Assembly: GCA_012728375.1 (NCBI GenBank)
Contig: JAAYFF010000041.1
Location: forward strand, 1 to 64,000
Source of the DNA: Bacillota bacterium
GTDB lineage: Bacteria > Bacillota > Dethiobacteria > DTU022 > UBA8154
Length of the DNA stretch: 64,000 nt
Direction of reading: 5' to 3'
Shown: positions 7,546-16,614 of the stretch, piece by piece
Position numbering within the stretch: the first letter of the stretch is position 1
Layout of the letters: every line of letters starts with the position of its first letter
The notes under the pieces: generated by a model
What the model was told of the DNA's origin: nothing
Seen by the model: only the letters and a program-made list of their open reading frames with translations
The model's database searches: none
Position numbers and translations under genes: made by a program

Positions 7546-9135
7546 ATGAATTTTGCCCGGTATGGAATTATTAATGCCAAGAAATTTCCTGATAAGGAAT
7601 TTCTTGTAGAATTAAAGCCGTCCGAAAAGAAGAGGAGAGCTCTAACCTGGAAAGCTTTTAATGAAGAGACGAATAAAGTGGCAAATTACCTGCAGAACAA
7701 GATTGGATTAAAAAAAGGAGATTTTGTTTTGCATCTTTTGATGAACAGCCTGGAATGGATAATAACATTTCATGCCATTTTAAGGGTCGGGGCTACGGCT
7801 GTTCCCCTAAATTTCCGTTTTGCCCCTGCAGATATTAAACATGCCGCCGAGGCGTGCAACCCTAAAGCTTTTATTTTTGGTGAGAGTTTTTTACCCAAGA
7901 TAGAGCCTATTAAAAACGAAATGAGCAGTATCAGCGCCTGTATCTGCCTCGGGGATAACGTTCCCGAAGGAATGCACTCTTACGACGAAATAATAAAAAC
8001 GAGCGATCCGGGCGATATTCTTGTTGATGTTGAAAAAAATGCTCCTGCGGAACTTATGTTTACTTCAGGAACGACCGGACCGCCGAAACCGGTTTGCCAC
8101 TCTCATGATACCCTTTACCAGATCGCCATAGGAAATGCCTTGACGTACTGTGAAGGTCATGAGACTGTATACCTTGCACCTCATCCTTTTTATCATAGCG
8201 GAAGTTTCTTTCTATCATTTCCTTCTTATTTGGCAGGCGGCAAGATCGTTATCTTGTTGGAACTTAATGATCCAAGGTATTTACTGGATGCCATTTGTGA
8301 TGAAAAGGTCAACAATGGCTGGGTTTCCGTCCCGACCATGTCCGATTCGGTAAATGCCATTAAAAAAGGGCTTATCGATATCACAAGGTATGATTTTTCT
8401 CATGTTACCGGAAGTATTGTGATTGGTGCCCAACCGGTTCCTTTTTCACTTTTTAAGGATATGAAAACTTTTTTGCCCTTTAAAACCGGCAATATTTACG
8501 GTATTACAGAAGGCGGAGGCGGAGGATTAATAAATCTTTACGATGAAGATGTGTTAACTAAGCCTGGTTCCATTGGCAAGCCTACTTTTAATGTTGAGGC
8601 CCGAATCGTTGATGAAAACGGTATAGATGTCCCTGTGGGCGAGGTTGGGGAGCTTATCCTGCGCGGCCCAAGAAATATGAAAGAATATTTTAGAAACAGT
8701 GAAATGACTGCAGCTACTGTTCGGGATGGCTGGCTTTACACCGGGGATTTGGTGAAAGCGGACGAAGAAGATTACATTTATATTGTCGACAGAAAAAAAG
8801 ATCTGATCATTCGTGGTGGAGAAAACATTTTTCCGGTGGAGATTGAGGATGTTTTGCGACGCCATTCCAAAATAGCCGATGTGGCAGTAATAGGTTATCC
8901 TCATGAACGCTTGGTTGAGATTGCCATGGCTATAGTCCAGCTCCATCCGGGGGAAAAAATGGAGGAGAAAGAGGTTATTGATTTTTGTGCACAGCAAGGG
9001 CTGGCAAAATACAAATGGCCTGAACGAGTTGTTTTTGACTATGTTATTCGCAATGCGACCGGAAAAATTGATAAACCAAAGCTTAGGGAAAAGTATATAC
9101 AAAATAAAGAAATTGCTGTTAGTCAACCGGTTTAA
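7546..9135 (+). CDS. AMP-forming acyl-CoA/aryl-CoA ligase
   Basis: This 529-residue ANL-superfamily ligase activates a carboxylic acid to its CoA thioester through an acyl-adenylate. The P-loop TSGTTGPPKP starts at Thr173, YTGDL is at 398-402, the DRKKD hinge follows at about 412, and the C-terminal catalytic Lys507 is in TGKIDK. ATG 7546 lies nine bases after GGAGGT; a TTG at 7537 abuts the site and is unlikely. It begins 28 bases after iorB and is followed by a terminator, so it is the third gene of the T-box operon. The substrate is not readable from the sequence. An arylacetate such as phenylacetate is suggested by the neighbours; a fatty or alicyclic acid is possible. Confidence 0.88.
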   Translation: MNFARYGIINAKKFPDKEFLVELKPSEKKRRALTWKAFNEETNKVANYLQNKIGLKKGDFVLHLLMNSLEWIITFHAILRVGATAVPLNFRFAPADIKHAAEACNPKAFIFGESFLPKIEPIKNEMSSISACICLGDNVPEGMHSYDEIIKTSDPGDILVDVEKNAPAELMFTSGTTGPPKPVCHSHDTLYQIAIGNALTYCEGHETVYLAPHPFYHSGSFFLSFPSYLAGGKIVILLELNDPRYLLDAICDEKVNNGWVSVPTMSDSVNAIKKGLIDITRYDFSHVTGSIVIGAQPVPFSLFKDMKTFLPFKTGNIYGITEGGGGGLINLYDEDVLTKPGSIGKPTFNVEARIVDENGIDVPVGEVGELILRGPRNMKEYFRNSEMTAATVRDGWLYTGDLVKADEEDYIYIVDRKKDLIIRGGENIFPVEIEDVLRRHSKIADVAVIGYPHERLVEIAMAIVQLHPGEKMEEKEVIDFCAQQGLAKYKWPERVVFDYVIRNATGKIDKPKLREKYIQNKEIAVSQPV

Positions 9136-9159
9136 AATAAATAGTCAACAGGAAAAAAT

Positions 9160-9193
9160 CGCCCGTATTAATATCAGCGGGCGTTCTTTTTTC
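9160..9193 (+). terminator. intrinsic terminator of the iorAB-ligase operon
   Basis: A stem CGCCCG (9160-9165) / CGGGCG (9178-9183) is followed by TTCTTTTTT. It ends the T-box-controlled operon 25 bases after the ligase stop. Confidence 0.8.
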
Positions 9194-9211
9194 TATTTTG
9201 AGTTAATCCTG

Positions 9212-9295
9212 TAGAGTTAATCTATAAATCACTCTTTTTTAACCTTGCTTCCATGCTTTTAAGTGATTCTCAAGTACATTTACTTTTAGTAAAGT
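9212..9295 (+). repeat. 84-bp direct repeat, copy B
   Basis: This is the second copy of the element at 260-343, in the same orientation with 6 mismatches. It sits just after the operon terminator and forms the beginning of the open frame that ends at 9591, whereas copy A runs into a stop after the shared part. Confidence 0.85.
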
Positions 9296-9591
9296 TAGGG
9301 CAAGAAGTGAAAAAGTGCCCTAATAAAAGCTGTCCGTCTTTATATAATCAGATTCCGGTGAGCGCAGGGACGCCTGTCTTAAAGTATGCACTCTTGAAGC
9401 AATCAGCCATTCGTGGTAAAATAAAGGAGCGGTTTCCCGCAAATATTATTACCTGCCGAAAGGGCTACATAAATGCCCGTGGAAACTGCTCTTTCTACCT
9501 TCAAGATTTTAATTTTGAAGGGTATCAAAAATTAGAAAGTTGTAAAACAGGGGGTGGGAACAGCAAAACAAAAACTAAAAAAGATAAGTAG
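9253..9591 (+). CDS. small ORF of unknown function, possibly an element remnant
   Basis: This is a 112-codon open frame whose first 14 codons lie in repeat copy B. It contains a cysteine pair (CPNKSC, about residues 22-27) and a lysine-rich tail. No ribosome binding site is clear before ATG 9253, and the frame extends upstream without another good start. I recognise no family. The link to a dispersed repeat and the following broken coding sequence suggest the remains of a mobile or duplicated gene rather than an active one. Confidence 0.3.
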   Translation: MLLSDSQVHLLLVKLGQEVKKCPNKSCPSLYNQIPVSAGTPVLKYALLKQSAIRGKIKERFPANIITCRKGYINARGNCSFYLQDFNFEGYQKLESCKTGGGNSKTKTKKDK

Positions 9592-9683
9592 GAGTCGTAT
9601 TCAAAAGAAAGAGTATTTTGTATTTTTTTGCAGTTTTTTTGGGAAGATAGTCAATGGCAAATCGTTTTAAAAAAATTAGATAA

Positions 9684-9962
9684 TTATGGAAGGTAATCAT
9701 GGATTAAAAAGTCTGAACAAATGGCTTCGCCAGAATGATCCGAAAAGTCACGATTTGTATGGAGACGAGCATCTTGGTACCCTTTGATGACGCTCCATGC
9801 GTCGTATAATGTAACAGGATTATCTGGACCTTTACCAACCTTTTCCCCAACTGCTTGATGATGTCTATCGACGGTGTCCGCGCGTTTAACAATAAGAAAG
9901 CAACCGGGAAAGACACCATCGACTTTATAGTAGGCTGCTGGCAGAAAAGCATCCATATACAA
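9684..9962 (-). pseudogene. unrecognised coding remnant on the minus strand
   Basis: Read on the minus strand, this gives 92 codons of protein-like sequence (composition and codons look natural: Gly-Asp turns, RADTVDRHH, LYDAWSVIKGYQDA). It lacks a plausible start: an in-frame TGA lies a few codons upstream of the TTG at 9962, and no ribosome binding site is present. It is therefore probably a decayed gene fragment. I cannot name the family. It shares the interval 9.2-10.2 kb with the repeat copy and looks like part of a gene graveyard. Confidence 0.3.
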
Positions 9963-10160
9963 CGGAATTCTTTGAAGCAGTCATGGCACCTCTTCTGGAT
10001 AAATAATTTCAGGGTTTTAGGCATAGTTTAACATTATTTCAAAATTGAGCATTTTTTCTTAAAATTAAAAGTGAGGCCGGTATTTTCCAGGATCCATGGC
10101 GGGTCTGAAGCCTTTTGCAGTTGATCTCTTTGTGCGAGAGGAGGAATGTCTTAGTTGATA

Positions 10161-10208
10161 AGGATGGCACCGGCCCGCTCTTTAATCCTCTTAGAAGAGG
10201 AAGATCTT
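10161..10208 (+). promoter_or_regulatory. T-box-like 3' fragment upstream of dch, probably decayed
   Basis: AGGATGGCACCGG (10161-10173) resembles the conserved T-box core with two substitutions. It is followed by CTCTTTAATCCTCT and a short CCTCT/AGAGG hairpin (10187-10200) like the usual terminator, but without a T run. No stem I (AGTA, AGAGAGG, specifier loop) is visible in the 140 bases upstream. If real, it is degenerate or truncated. Confidence 0.3.
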
Positions 10209-10222
10209 AGGGGGGATAAGCC

Positions 10223-10987
10223 TTGTCTTTTCAGTTCATTAAAACAGCAAGTGAGGGGAGTATTGTTCGAATAACTTTAAACAGACCTCCCCTTAACGTA
10301 TTGACTATTGCCATGATGGAAGAAATGATTCAAGCTTTTAAATGGGCAAATGAGCAGCCCGGGGGAGTAGTGGTTGTTGATGCCGAAGGAAAAGCCTTTT
10401 CTGCAGGTGTCGATGTCGCGGATCATACTCCGGATAAAGTTAATTCCATGATAGATGTTTTTGACCGGCTTTTCATGGCCATGTCCGAAGTGGAGAAGCC
10501 TATTATCGGTGTGGTAAACGGTGCAGCCCTTGGAGGAGGCTACGAAGTCGTCCTGTTCTGTGATATGGTTATCGCCTCGGAAAAAGCTAAATTGGGCCAA
10601 CCGGAAATAAACGTCGGAGTATTTCCGCCGGTTGCTTGTTATGTACTTCCCCGACTTCTTTCCTGGCCAAAAGCGATGGAGTATCTTTTAAGCGGTGATG
10701 TATTTGATGCTGCCACTGCTGAGAAGTTTGGACTGGTTAATATAGTACTCCCCGCGGAAGGTTTTGCTGAAGGGGTGGAGGCATTCTTACAGAAATTTAC
10801 CAAGCAAAGCCCAGTTGTTCTTGCTATGACCAAAAAAGCAGCCAACGCCGGTCTGAACAAAAATTTTGCAGAAGGTCTCAAAGCCATTGACAACATTTAT
10901 CTGAATGAATTGATGAAAACAGAAGATGCGGTTGAAGGCTTAAAGGCGTTTATGGATAAACGTAAGCCTGTCTGGAAAGGAAAATAA
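10223..10987 (+). CDS. dch: cyclohexa-1,5-dienecarbonyl-CoA hydratase-like crotonase
   Basis: The 254-residue crotonase-fold enzyme has oxyanion-hole segments FSAGVDV (about 69-75) and GAALGGGYE (about 102-110). Diagnostic stretches resemble Dch/BamR of the anaerobic benzoyl-CoA pathway: VADHTPD near 76, KLGQPEINVGVF near 125, and the C-terminal ELMKTEDAVEGLKAF. Dch adds water to cyclohexa-1,5-diene-1-carbonyl-CoA to give 6-hydroxycyclohex-1-ene-1-carbonyl-CoA. A TTG start at 10223 follows AGGGGGGATA. The next gene encodes the matching dehydrogenase, which strengthens the call. A generic enoyl-CoA hydratase is the fallback. Confidence 0.82.
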   Translation: MSFQFIKTASEGSIVRITLNRPPLNVLTIAMMEEMIQAFKWANEQPGGVVVVDAEGKAFSAGVDVADHTPDKVNSMIDVFDRLFMAMSEVEKPIIGVVNGAALGGGYEVVLFCDMVIASEKAKLGQPEINVGVFPPVACYVLPRLLSWPKAMEYLLSGDVFDAATAEKFGLVNIVLPAEGFAEGVEAFLQKFTKQSPVVLAMTKKAANAGLNKNFAEGLKAIDNIYLNELMKTEDAVEGLKAFMDKRKPVWKGK

Positions 10988-11040
10988 TTAAAGGTTTCTT
11001 ATTATTGTACTAAACTTATAATTTCAAGGAGGTATTTATA

Positions 11041-12108
11041 ATGAGCATACCGACAAAAATTGATACCTGGCAAATGGTTGAGCCCGGCAAACTGGAGCGC
11101 ACAACCATTGATGTCCCTGAATTAAAACCGGGAGAAGCGCTGGTTAAGGTGGCTGCTTGCGGCGTTTGTCACACTGACGTGGGCTATTTTTTTGATGGTG
11201 TCCCGACTGTTCAGAAGCCTCCCCTGACCCTGGGTCACGAGGTCAGCGGAACAGTAGTGGCGGGAGATGCTTCGTTAATCGGCAAAGAAGTCATTGTCCC
11301 GGCTGTAATGCCCTGCAACAAGTGCGACATCTGCGCTTCAGGCCGGGGTAACCGCTGCTTGAAACAAAAAATGCCCGGCAACAGCATGGGTATTTACGGC
11401 GGATTTGCCTCCTATATGCCGGTTCCTGCAGACGATCTCTGCATTATCGAAGATCGCAAAGGGATGCCTCTGGAGCATATGGCGGTTATTGCCGACGCTA
11501 TTACTTCCCCCTATCAGGCAGCAATGCGTGCCGGGATTAAAGAGGGGGATTTGGTCATTGTTACCGGAGCTACCGGTGGTATCGGTGTTTATATGACGCA
11601 AATCGCTGCGGCCCTTGGTGCCAAGGAAGTAATTGCTATTGCCAGGAATAAGGAAAAACTGGAGCGCTCATTACAATATGGCGCAACAAAAGCTATCAGC
11701 ACGCTTGATAAAGATGTTAAAGGAATTAGAGATGATTTTCGTGCCTACTGCAAGGAAAAAGGCCTGCCGACCTATGGTTGGAAAATTTTTGAATGCAGCG
11801 GGAGCAAAGTGGGACAAGAAATCGGCCTGGAGCTGCTTTCCTTTGTCTGGAAAATGATTGTTGTGGGCTACGGGATGCAAAAAACGGAATATATGCTCTC
11901 CCGCTTGATGGCTTTTGATGCAGAAATAATCGGTACATGGGGTTGCCTGCCTAAATATTATAAGGACGTTCTTAATATGGTTTTAGACGGCAAAATTAAA
12001 GTCGAACCTTTTGTTGAAGTCAGGCCGATGAGCCAGATTTTGAAAGCCTTTGAGGAATCCCACGCTGGCAAGTTGACGAAACGAATTGTCCTGGTACCTG
12101 ATTTTTAA
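11041..12108 (+). CDS. had: 6-hydroxycyclohex-1-ene-1-carbonyl-CoA dehydrogenase-like zinc alcohol dehydrogenase
   Basis: This is a 355-residue zinc-dependent medium-chain dehydrogenase. The catalytic zinc region has Cys40, Cys43-His44 and His66-Glu67; the structural zinc has Cys92, 95, 98 and 106; the NAD loop is GATGGIG at 176-182. Family-specific stretches MGIYGGFASY (about 116-125), FECSG and GTWGCLPKYY match Had/BamQ, which oxidises the product of Dch to 6-oxocyclohex-1-ene-1-carbonyl-CoA with NAD. It lies 53 bases after dch behind AAGGAGG, and a terminator follows. The next enzyme of the route, the ring-opening hydrolase Oah/BamA, is not in the window. Confidence 0.85.
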   Translation: MSIPTKIDTWQMVEPGKLERTTIDVPELKPGEALVKVAACGVCHTDVGYFFDGVPTVQKPPLTLGHEVSGTVVAGDASLIGKEVIVPAVMPCNKCDICASGRGNRCLKQKMPGNSMGIYGGFASYMPVPADDLCIIEDRKGMPLEHMAVIADAITSPYQAAMRAGIKEGDLVIVTGATGGIGVYMTQIAAALGAKEVIAIARNKEKLERSLQYGATKAISTLDKDVKGIRDDFRAYCKEKGLPTYGWKIFECSGSKVGQEIGLELLSFVWKMIVVGYGMQKTEYMLSRLMAFDAEIIGTWGCLPKYYKDVLNMVLDGKIKVEPFVEVRPMSQILKAFEESHAGKLTKRIVLVPDF

Positions 12109-12138
12109 GGAAAATAATAGCATAAACTTTCCCGAAAT

Positions 12139-12172
12139 AATAAGAGGGTTGCTCGAAGCGGCCCTCTTATTT
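12139..12172 (+). terminator. intrinsic terminator after had
   Basis: A perfect 10-bp stem AATAAGAGGG (12139-12148) / CCCTCTTATT (12162-12171) ends in T-rich sequence; it may work in both directions. Confidence 0.75.
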
Positions 12173-12229
12173 GGTCTATGCAAAACGATTTATTTCCTGC
12201 TTTGATTAAAAACATAAAGGATACCGAAA

Positions 12230-12275
12230 AAACAACTTTATGCCGGTTCCAAGTTGGAAACGCATAAAGTTGTTT
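12230..12275. repeat. 14-bp perfect inverted repeat
   Basis: AAACAACTTTATGC (12230-12243) is exactly complementary to 12262-12275, with an 18-base loop that itself contains GTTCC/GGAAAC. It lies in the 330-base gene-free gap between had and the DegV gene. Apart from the terminator, this palindrome and a promoter, I see nothing else in that gap. The role is unknown: a second terminator, an operator or a small mobile palindrome are all possible. Confidence 0.7.
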
Positions 12276-12335
12276 GCATTATATATAATACCGAAATTGC
12301 TCTGATAAAGTATTATACGGTAATATTAGCGTGCG

Positions 12336-12363
12336 TTGACAAATATAAATAATGTTTTAAAAT
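12336..12363 (+). promoter_or_regulatory. sigma-A-type promoter for the degV-fakA pair
   Basis: TTGACA (12336-12341) and TAAAAT (12358-12363) are separated by 16 bases, 76 bases upstream of the DegV-family start. Confidence 0.6.
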
Positions 12364-12439
12364 AATTCTTTAAAAATGAAGGGTTTGCTAAAATAAAAGC
12401 CGAATTTTAGCATTATATTTTTGCTAGGGGAGGATTGTT

Positions 12440-13273
12440 ATGGCTGTGGTCCGGATTGTAACCGACTCAACCGCTTTTTTGCCGAGAGAAAAGATGGAGG
12501 CATATAATATTAAAGTTGTGCCCCTTTACGTACATTTTCCTGACGAAATTATTCTTGATGGGAGCATAGATAATAAAGTTTTTTTTGAAAAAATGAAAAA
12601 AACGTCCAAGCTGCCCTTTACTTCCCAGCCGTCACCGGGCGATTTTCTAAAGGTTTACGAGCCTATTATAAATAATGGCGACGAAATTGTCTCAATTCAT
12701 ATATCATCGGGTATTAGCGGAACGGTTGAAAGCGCTGCCACTGCAGCAAGAATGCTACAAACGGATCGTATTTCCATTGTCGATTCAACGGTTACTTCGG
12801 GCGGATTGGCCTTGTTGACCATAGCTGCTGCAGAAGCAGCAGAAGAAGGTAAAGCAAGGGATGAAATTGTTGATCTGCTGGAACAGCTAAAAAAGAAAAT
12901 GAAGGTATTATTTGTGCCTGCCACATTGGAATATTTAAAGAAAGGGGGCAGGATCGGCGGGGCTCAGGCGTTGCTGGGCACGATCTTACAAATTAAACCG
13001 GTCCTGATGTTTAAAGATGGAAAGATAGAGGTATTCGATAAAATAAGGACCATGAAAAAAGCCATGAGGAGAATGGTTGACGAACTTCCGGAAAAAGGGC
13101 AGAATTTGCGGATCACAATTCTGCAGGCTGAAGCCGTGGAAACTGCCGGCATTCTGAAAGAGCTTATTGAAGAACGTTTGCCGGGCACTGCTGTAGAAAT
13201 AATGGGAATTAGCCCTGTAATCGGTACACATGTGGGCCCGGGTGTTATAGGGCTTGCTTTTTTACAAAAATAA
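12440..13273 (+). CDS. DegV family fatty-acid binding protein (FakB-like)
   Basis: This 277-residue DegV-fold protein presents a bound fatty acid to the kinase FakA, which phosphorylates it for phospholipid synthesis. The N-terminal RIVTDSTAFLP and the SQPSPGDF and SSGISGT blocks (about residues 57-95) are family hallmarks, as is YLKKGGRIG near 170. GGGGAGG precedes ATG 12440. It lies 32 bases upstream of fakA, so the two partner proteins are produced together. The fatty-acid specificity cannot be read from the sequence. Confidence 0.92.
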   Translation: MAVVRIVTDSTAFLPREKMEAYNIKVVPLYVHFPDEIILDGSIDNKVFFEKMKKTSKLPFTSQPSPGDFLKVYEPIINNGDEIVSIHISSGISGTVESAATAARMLQTDRISIVDSTVTSGGLALLTIAAAEAAEEGKARDEIVDLLEQLKKKMKVLFVPATLEYLKKGGRIGGAQALLGTILQIKPVLMFKDGKIEVFDKIRTMKKAMRRMVDELPEKGQNLRITILQAEAVETAGILKELIEERLPGTAVEIMGISPVIGTHVGPGVIGLAFLQK

Positions 13274-13305
13274 CAGCAAATAAAAAGCACAATGGAGCAA
13301 ATAAA

Positions 13306-15003
13306 ATGAACGAAAAACAAGAGGACATTTTTACACTTCATGGCGAAGATTTACGGCATATGATCCTGTCGGCATGCGAATATTTTGAACACCATAAGGA
13401 GTCCATAAATGATCTGAATGTTTTTCCTGTTCCAGACGGCGATACAGGGACTAATATGAGTTTGACGTTAAAAGCTGCTGCCGACGCGCTCCTTTCTGTT
13501 AACTCGAGCTCAATCGGGGAAGTTGCCGGGATTGCCGCTCGGAGTTCTTTAATGGGAGCAAGAGGAAATTCAGGAGTTATTTTATCTCAACTTTTCCGAG
13601 GGATAGCCCGCGGGCTTGCCGGAAAGGATAAAGCTACTCTTTATGAGTTTGGAAGAGCATTTCAGTACGGGATCGTTTACGCGTATAATGCGGTGTCCAA
13701 ACCTATTGAAGGGACAATTCTTACGGTAGCCAGGGAGATCGCCAGGGGAAGCAGGGAAGCTGTTCAGAGTTCATTAAATATTGTCGGACTGCTTCAAATC
13801 GCCTTGGAAAGCGGTAAAAAGGCTTTAGACCGGACACCTGACCTTTTGCCTGCCCTTAAAGAAGCCGGGGTAGTCGATGCAGGGGGGCTGGGTCTGGTCG
13901 TTTTTATTGAAGGATGCCTTCAGAGTATGATGGAGAAAACTTCCGGCAAAGAAGCAACCGGATACAAATTAACGCCGTCTTTAGTAGAAACAAGAAAAAA
14001 GACTCAAAACGGGCCGGAGGAATTTGACGAGCGTTATCCTTATTGTACTGAACTTTTGATTCAGGGCAGCGGGCTTTCTGTGGAGAAAATTCGCAGTGAA
14101 CTGGAAAGGTGGGGTGATTCCCTCCTGGTCGCGGGAGAAGATGAAATTGTAAAGGTTCATATTCATACCGCGGAACCTGGCCGTATCCTGCAAATATGCA
14201 TGCAGAGCGGAAGTTTGCACGATATAAAGATTGATAACATGGCCGACCAGTATAAAAGCACCCACTGGGCAAAATTTCCTGCCTGGAAGAACCTGCCGGA
14301 GAGCAAGACGCCGGAAAACAATGTCGGGGCAGATGTTAACGATTTGGTAAAAATTGGCATTGTGACAATATCCTCCGGAGATGGTCTAGCAAATATTTTT
14401 ACCGCTCTGGGCGCAGATAAAGTTATCGCCGGCGGACAAAGTATGAACCCGTCCATTGAGGAAATTGTCAGGGCAATTGAAAGCCTGTCAAGCGAAATGG
14501 TCATTGTTCTTCCCAATAATAACAATATCAGATTTGCAGCGGAACAGGCTGCCAAACTGGTAGAAAAAGAAGTAGCAATAGTTGATACCAATAGTATACC
14601 TCAGGGGCTTGCTGCTATGCTGGCCTTTGACCGGACTGCTTCCCTGGCCCAAAACCAAAGCCGGATGCTTGAAAGGGCGCAGCAAGTGAAAACAGGAGAA
14701 GTAACTTTTGCGGTCAGAGAGGCGCGGATAAACGATATTCAGATTAAAAAGAATGATATTATCGGCCTTGCCGACGGTAATTTGCTTGTTCGGGGTGAAG
14801 TTGTTAACAGAACTACAGTTGCTCTCCTTCAGGCAATGTTGACCGGTGAAGAAGAAATACTAACAATTTTTTACGGGAGCGAGGTGTCTTCTTCCCAGGT
14901 AGAGGAGCTGGTAAAAGAAATAACTGCAAAGTACCCCTCTTTGGAAGTAGAATTTCATTACGGCGGTCAGCCGCTTTATTACTATCTTTTTTCGCTTGAA
15001 TAA
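13306..15003 (+). CDS. fakA: fatty acid kinase FakA (DAK2/DhaL domain, YloV-like)
   Basis: FakA phosphorylates FakB-bound fatty acids. The 565-residue protein has the nucleotide-binding DhaL domain first (about 10-210), with the Mg/ATP motif PDGDTGTNM at about 44-52 and the GARGNSGVI block at 84-92. A middle domain follows, then a DegV-like C-terminal half. Length is normal for the family. It usually sits beside asp23 (yloU) and rpmB; here it is instead paired with a fakB-like gene. No promoter is seen in the short gap, so it is probably cotranscribed with its partner. Confidence 0.94.
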   Translation: MNEKQEDIFTLHGEDLRHMILSACEYFEHHKESINDLNVFPVPDGDTGTNMSLTLKAAADALLSVNSSSIGEVAGIAARSSLMGARGNSGVILSQLFRGIARGLAGKDKATLYEFGRAFQYGIVYAYNAVSKPIEGTILTVAREIARGSREAVQSSLNIVGLLQIALESGKKALDRTPDLLPALKEAGVVDAGGLGLVVFIEGCLQSMMEKTSGKEATGYKLTPSLVETRKKTQNGPEEFDERYPYCTELLIQGSGLSVEKIRSELERWGDSLLVAGEDEIVKVHIHTAEPGRILQICMQSGSLHDIKIDNMADQYKSTHWAKFPAWKNLPESKTPENNVGADVNDLVKIGIVTISSGDGLANIFTALGADKVIAGGQSMNPSIEEIVRAIESLSSEMVIVLPNNNNIRFAAEQAAKLVEKEVAIVDTNSIPQGLAAMLAFDRTASLAQNQSRMLERAQQVKTGEVTFAVREARINDIQIKKNDIIGLADGNLLVRGEVVNRTTVALLQAMLTGEEEILTIFYGSEVSSSQVEELVKEITAKYPSLEVEFHYGGQPLYYYLFSLE

Positions 15004-15064
15004 TTTAATTTAAGGACAATAATCATTGGCAGCAGGATTTTTCCTTTTAACGGTGAATAAAAAT

Positions 15065-15157
15065 ATGAGTTGCCCAGCTGTAATTAAATGTTTTTTGGTA
15101 CCGGAAGGCAGAATGAATGAATTGATGTCCTCCAAAAGGGAAATAGTAATTAATTAG
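15065..15157 (+). CDS. possible 30-codon ORF upstream of pyrH
   Basis: ATG 15065 opens 30 codons (two cysteines near the N-terminus, charged C-terminal half) ending at TAG 15155-15157, 20 bases before pyrH. Only a weak CGGTGA lies upstream. It could be a leader peptide or chance; there is no family evidence. Confidence 0.15.
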   Translation: MSCPAVIKCFLVPEGRMNELMSSKREIVIN

Positions 15158-15174
15158 AACTTATCGGAGGTTAA

Positions 15175-16459
<1,285 letters not shown>

Positions 16460-16574
16460 AAGATGGTAGGTCCTTTACTTTTTCATTCGCGTTTTGAAAC
16501 AGGCTGAGATTGGGGAGAATTTTTTTTAACCAAGTGTTGTTTGAAGGCAATTTTTTCCTCAATGTTTGTTTGTT

Positions 16575-16596
16575 ACCCCCAAACGGGGGTCTATTT
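16575..16596 (+). terminator. hairpin between frr and uppS
   Basis: ACCCCC (16575-16580) / GGGGGT (16585-16590) with a four-base loop is followed by CTATTTATA. The tail is poor in T, so it may be a weak terminator or an RNA-processing hairpin. Confidence 0.45.
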
Positions 16597-16614
16597 ATAG
16601 TTGAAGGTGATTAG

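Noticed and set aside
9684-10024. An intact minus-strand gene in this interval.
   Set aside because: The protein-like frame has a stop just upstream of its first possible start and no ribosome binding site; the overlapping frame does not look like protein. Treated as a remnant.
10025-10222. A complete second T-box leader before dch.
   Set aside because: Only the 3' core resembles a T-box; stem I elements and the terminator T run are missing, so I list it only as a weak fragment.
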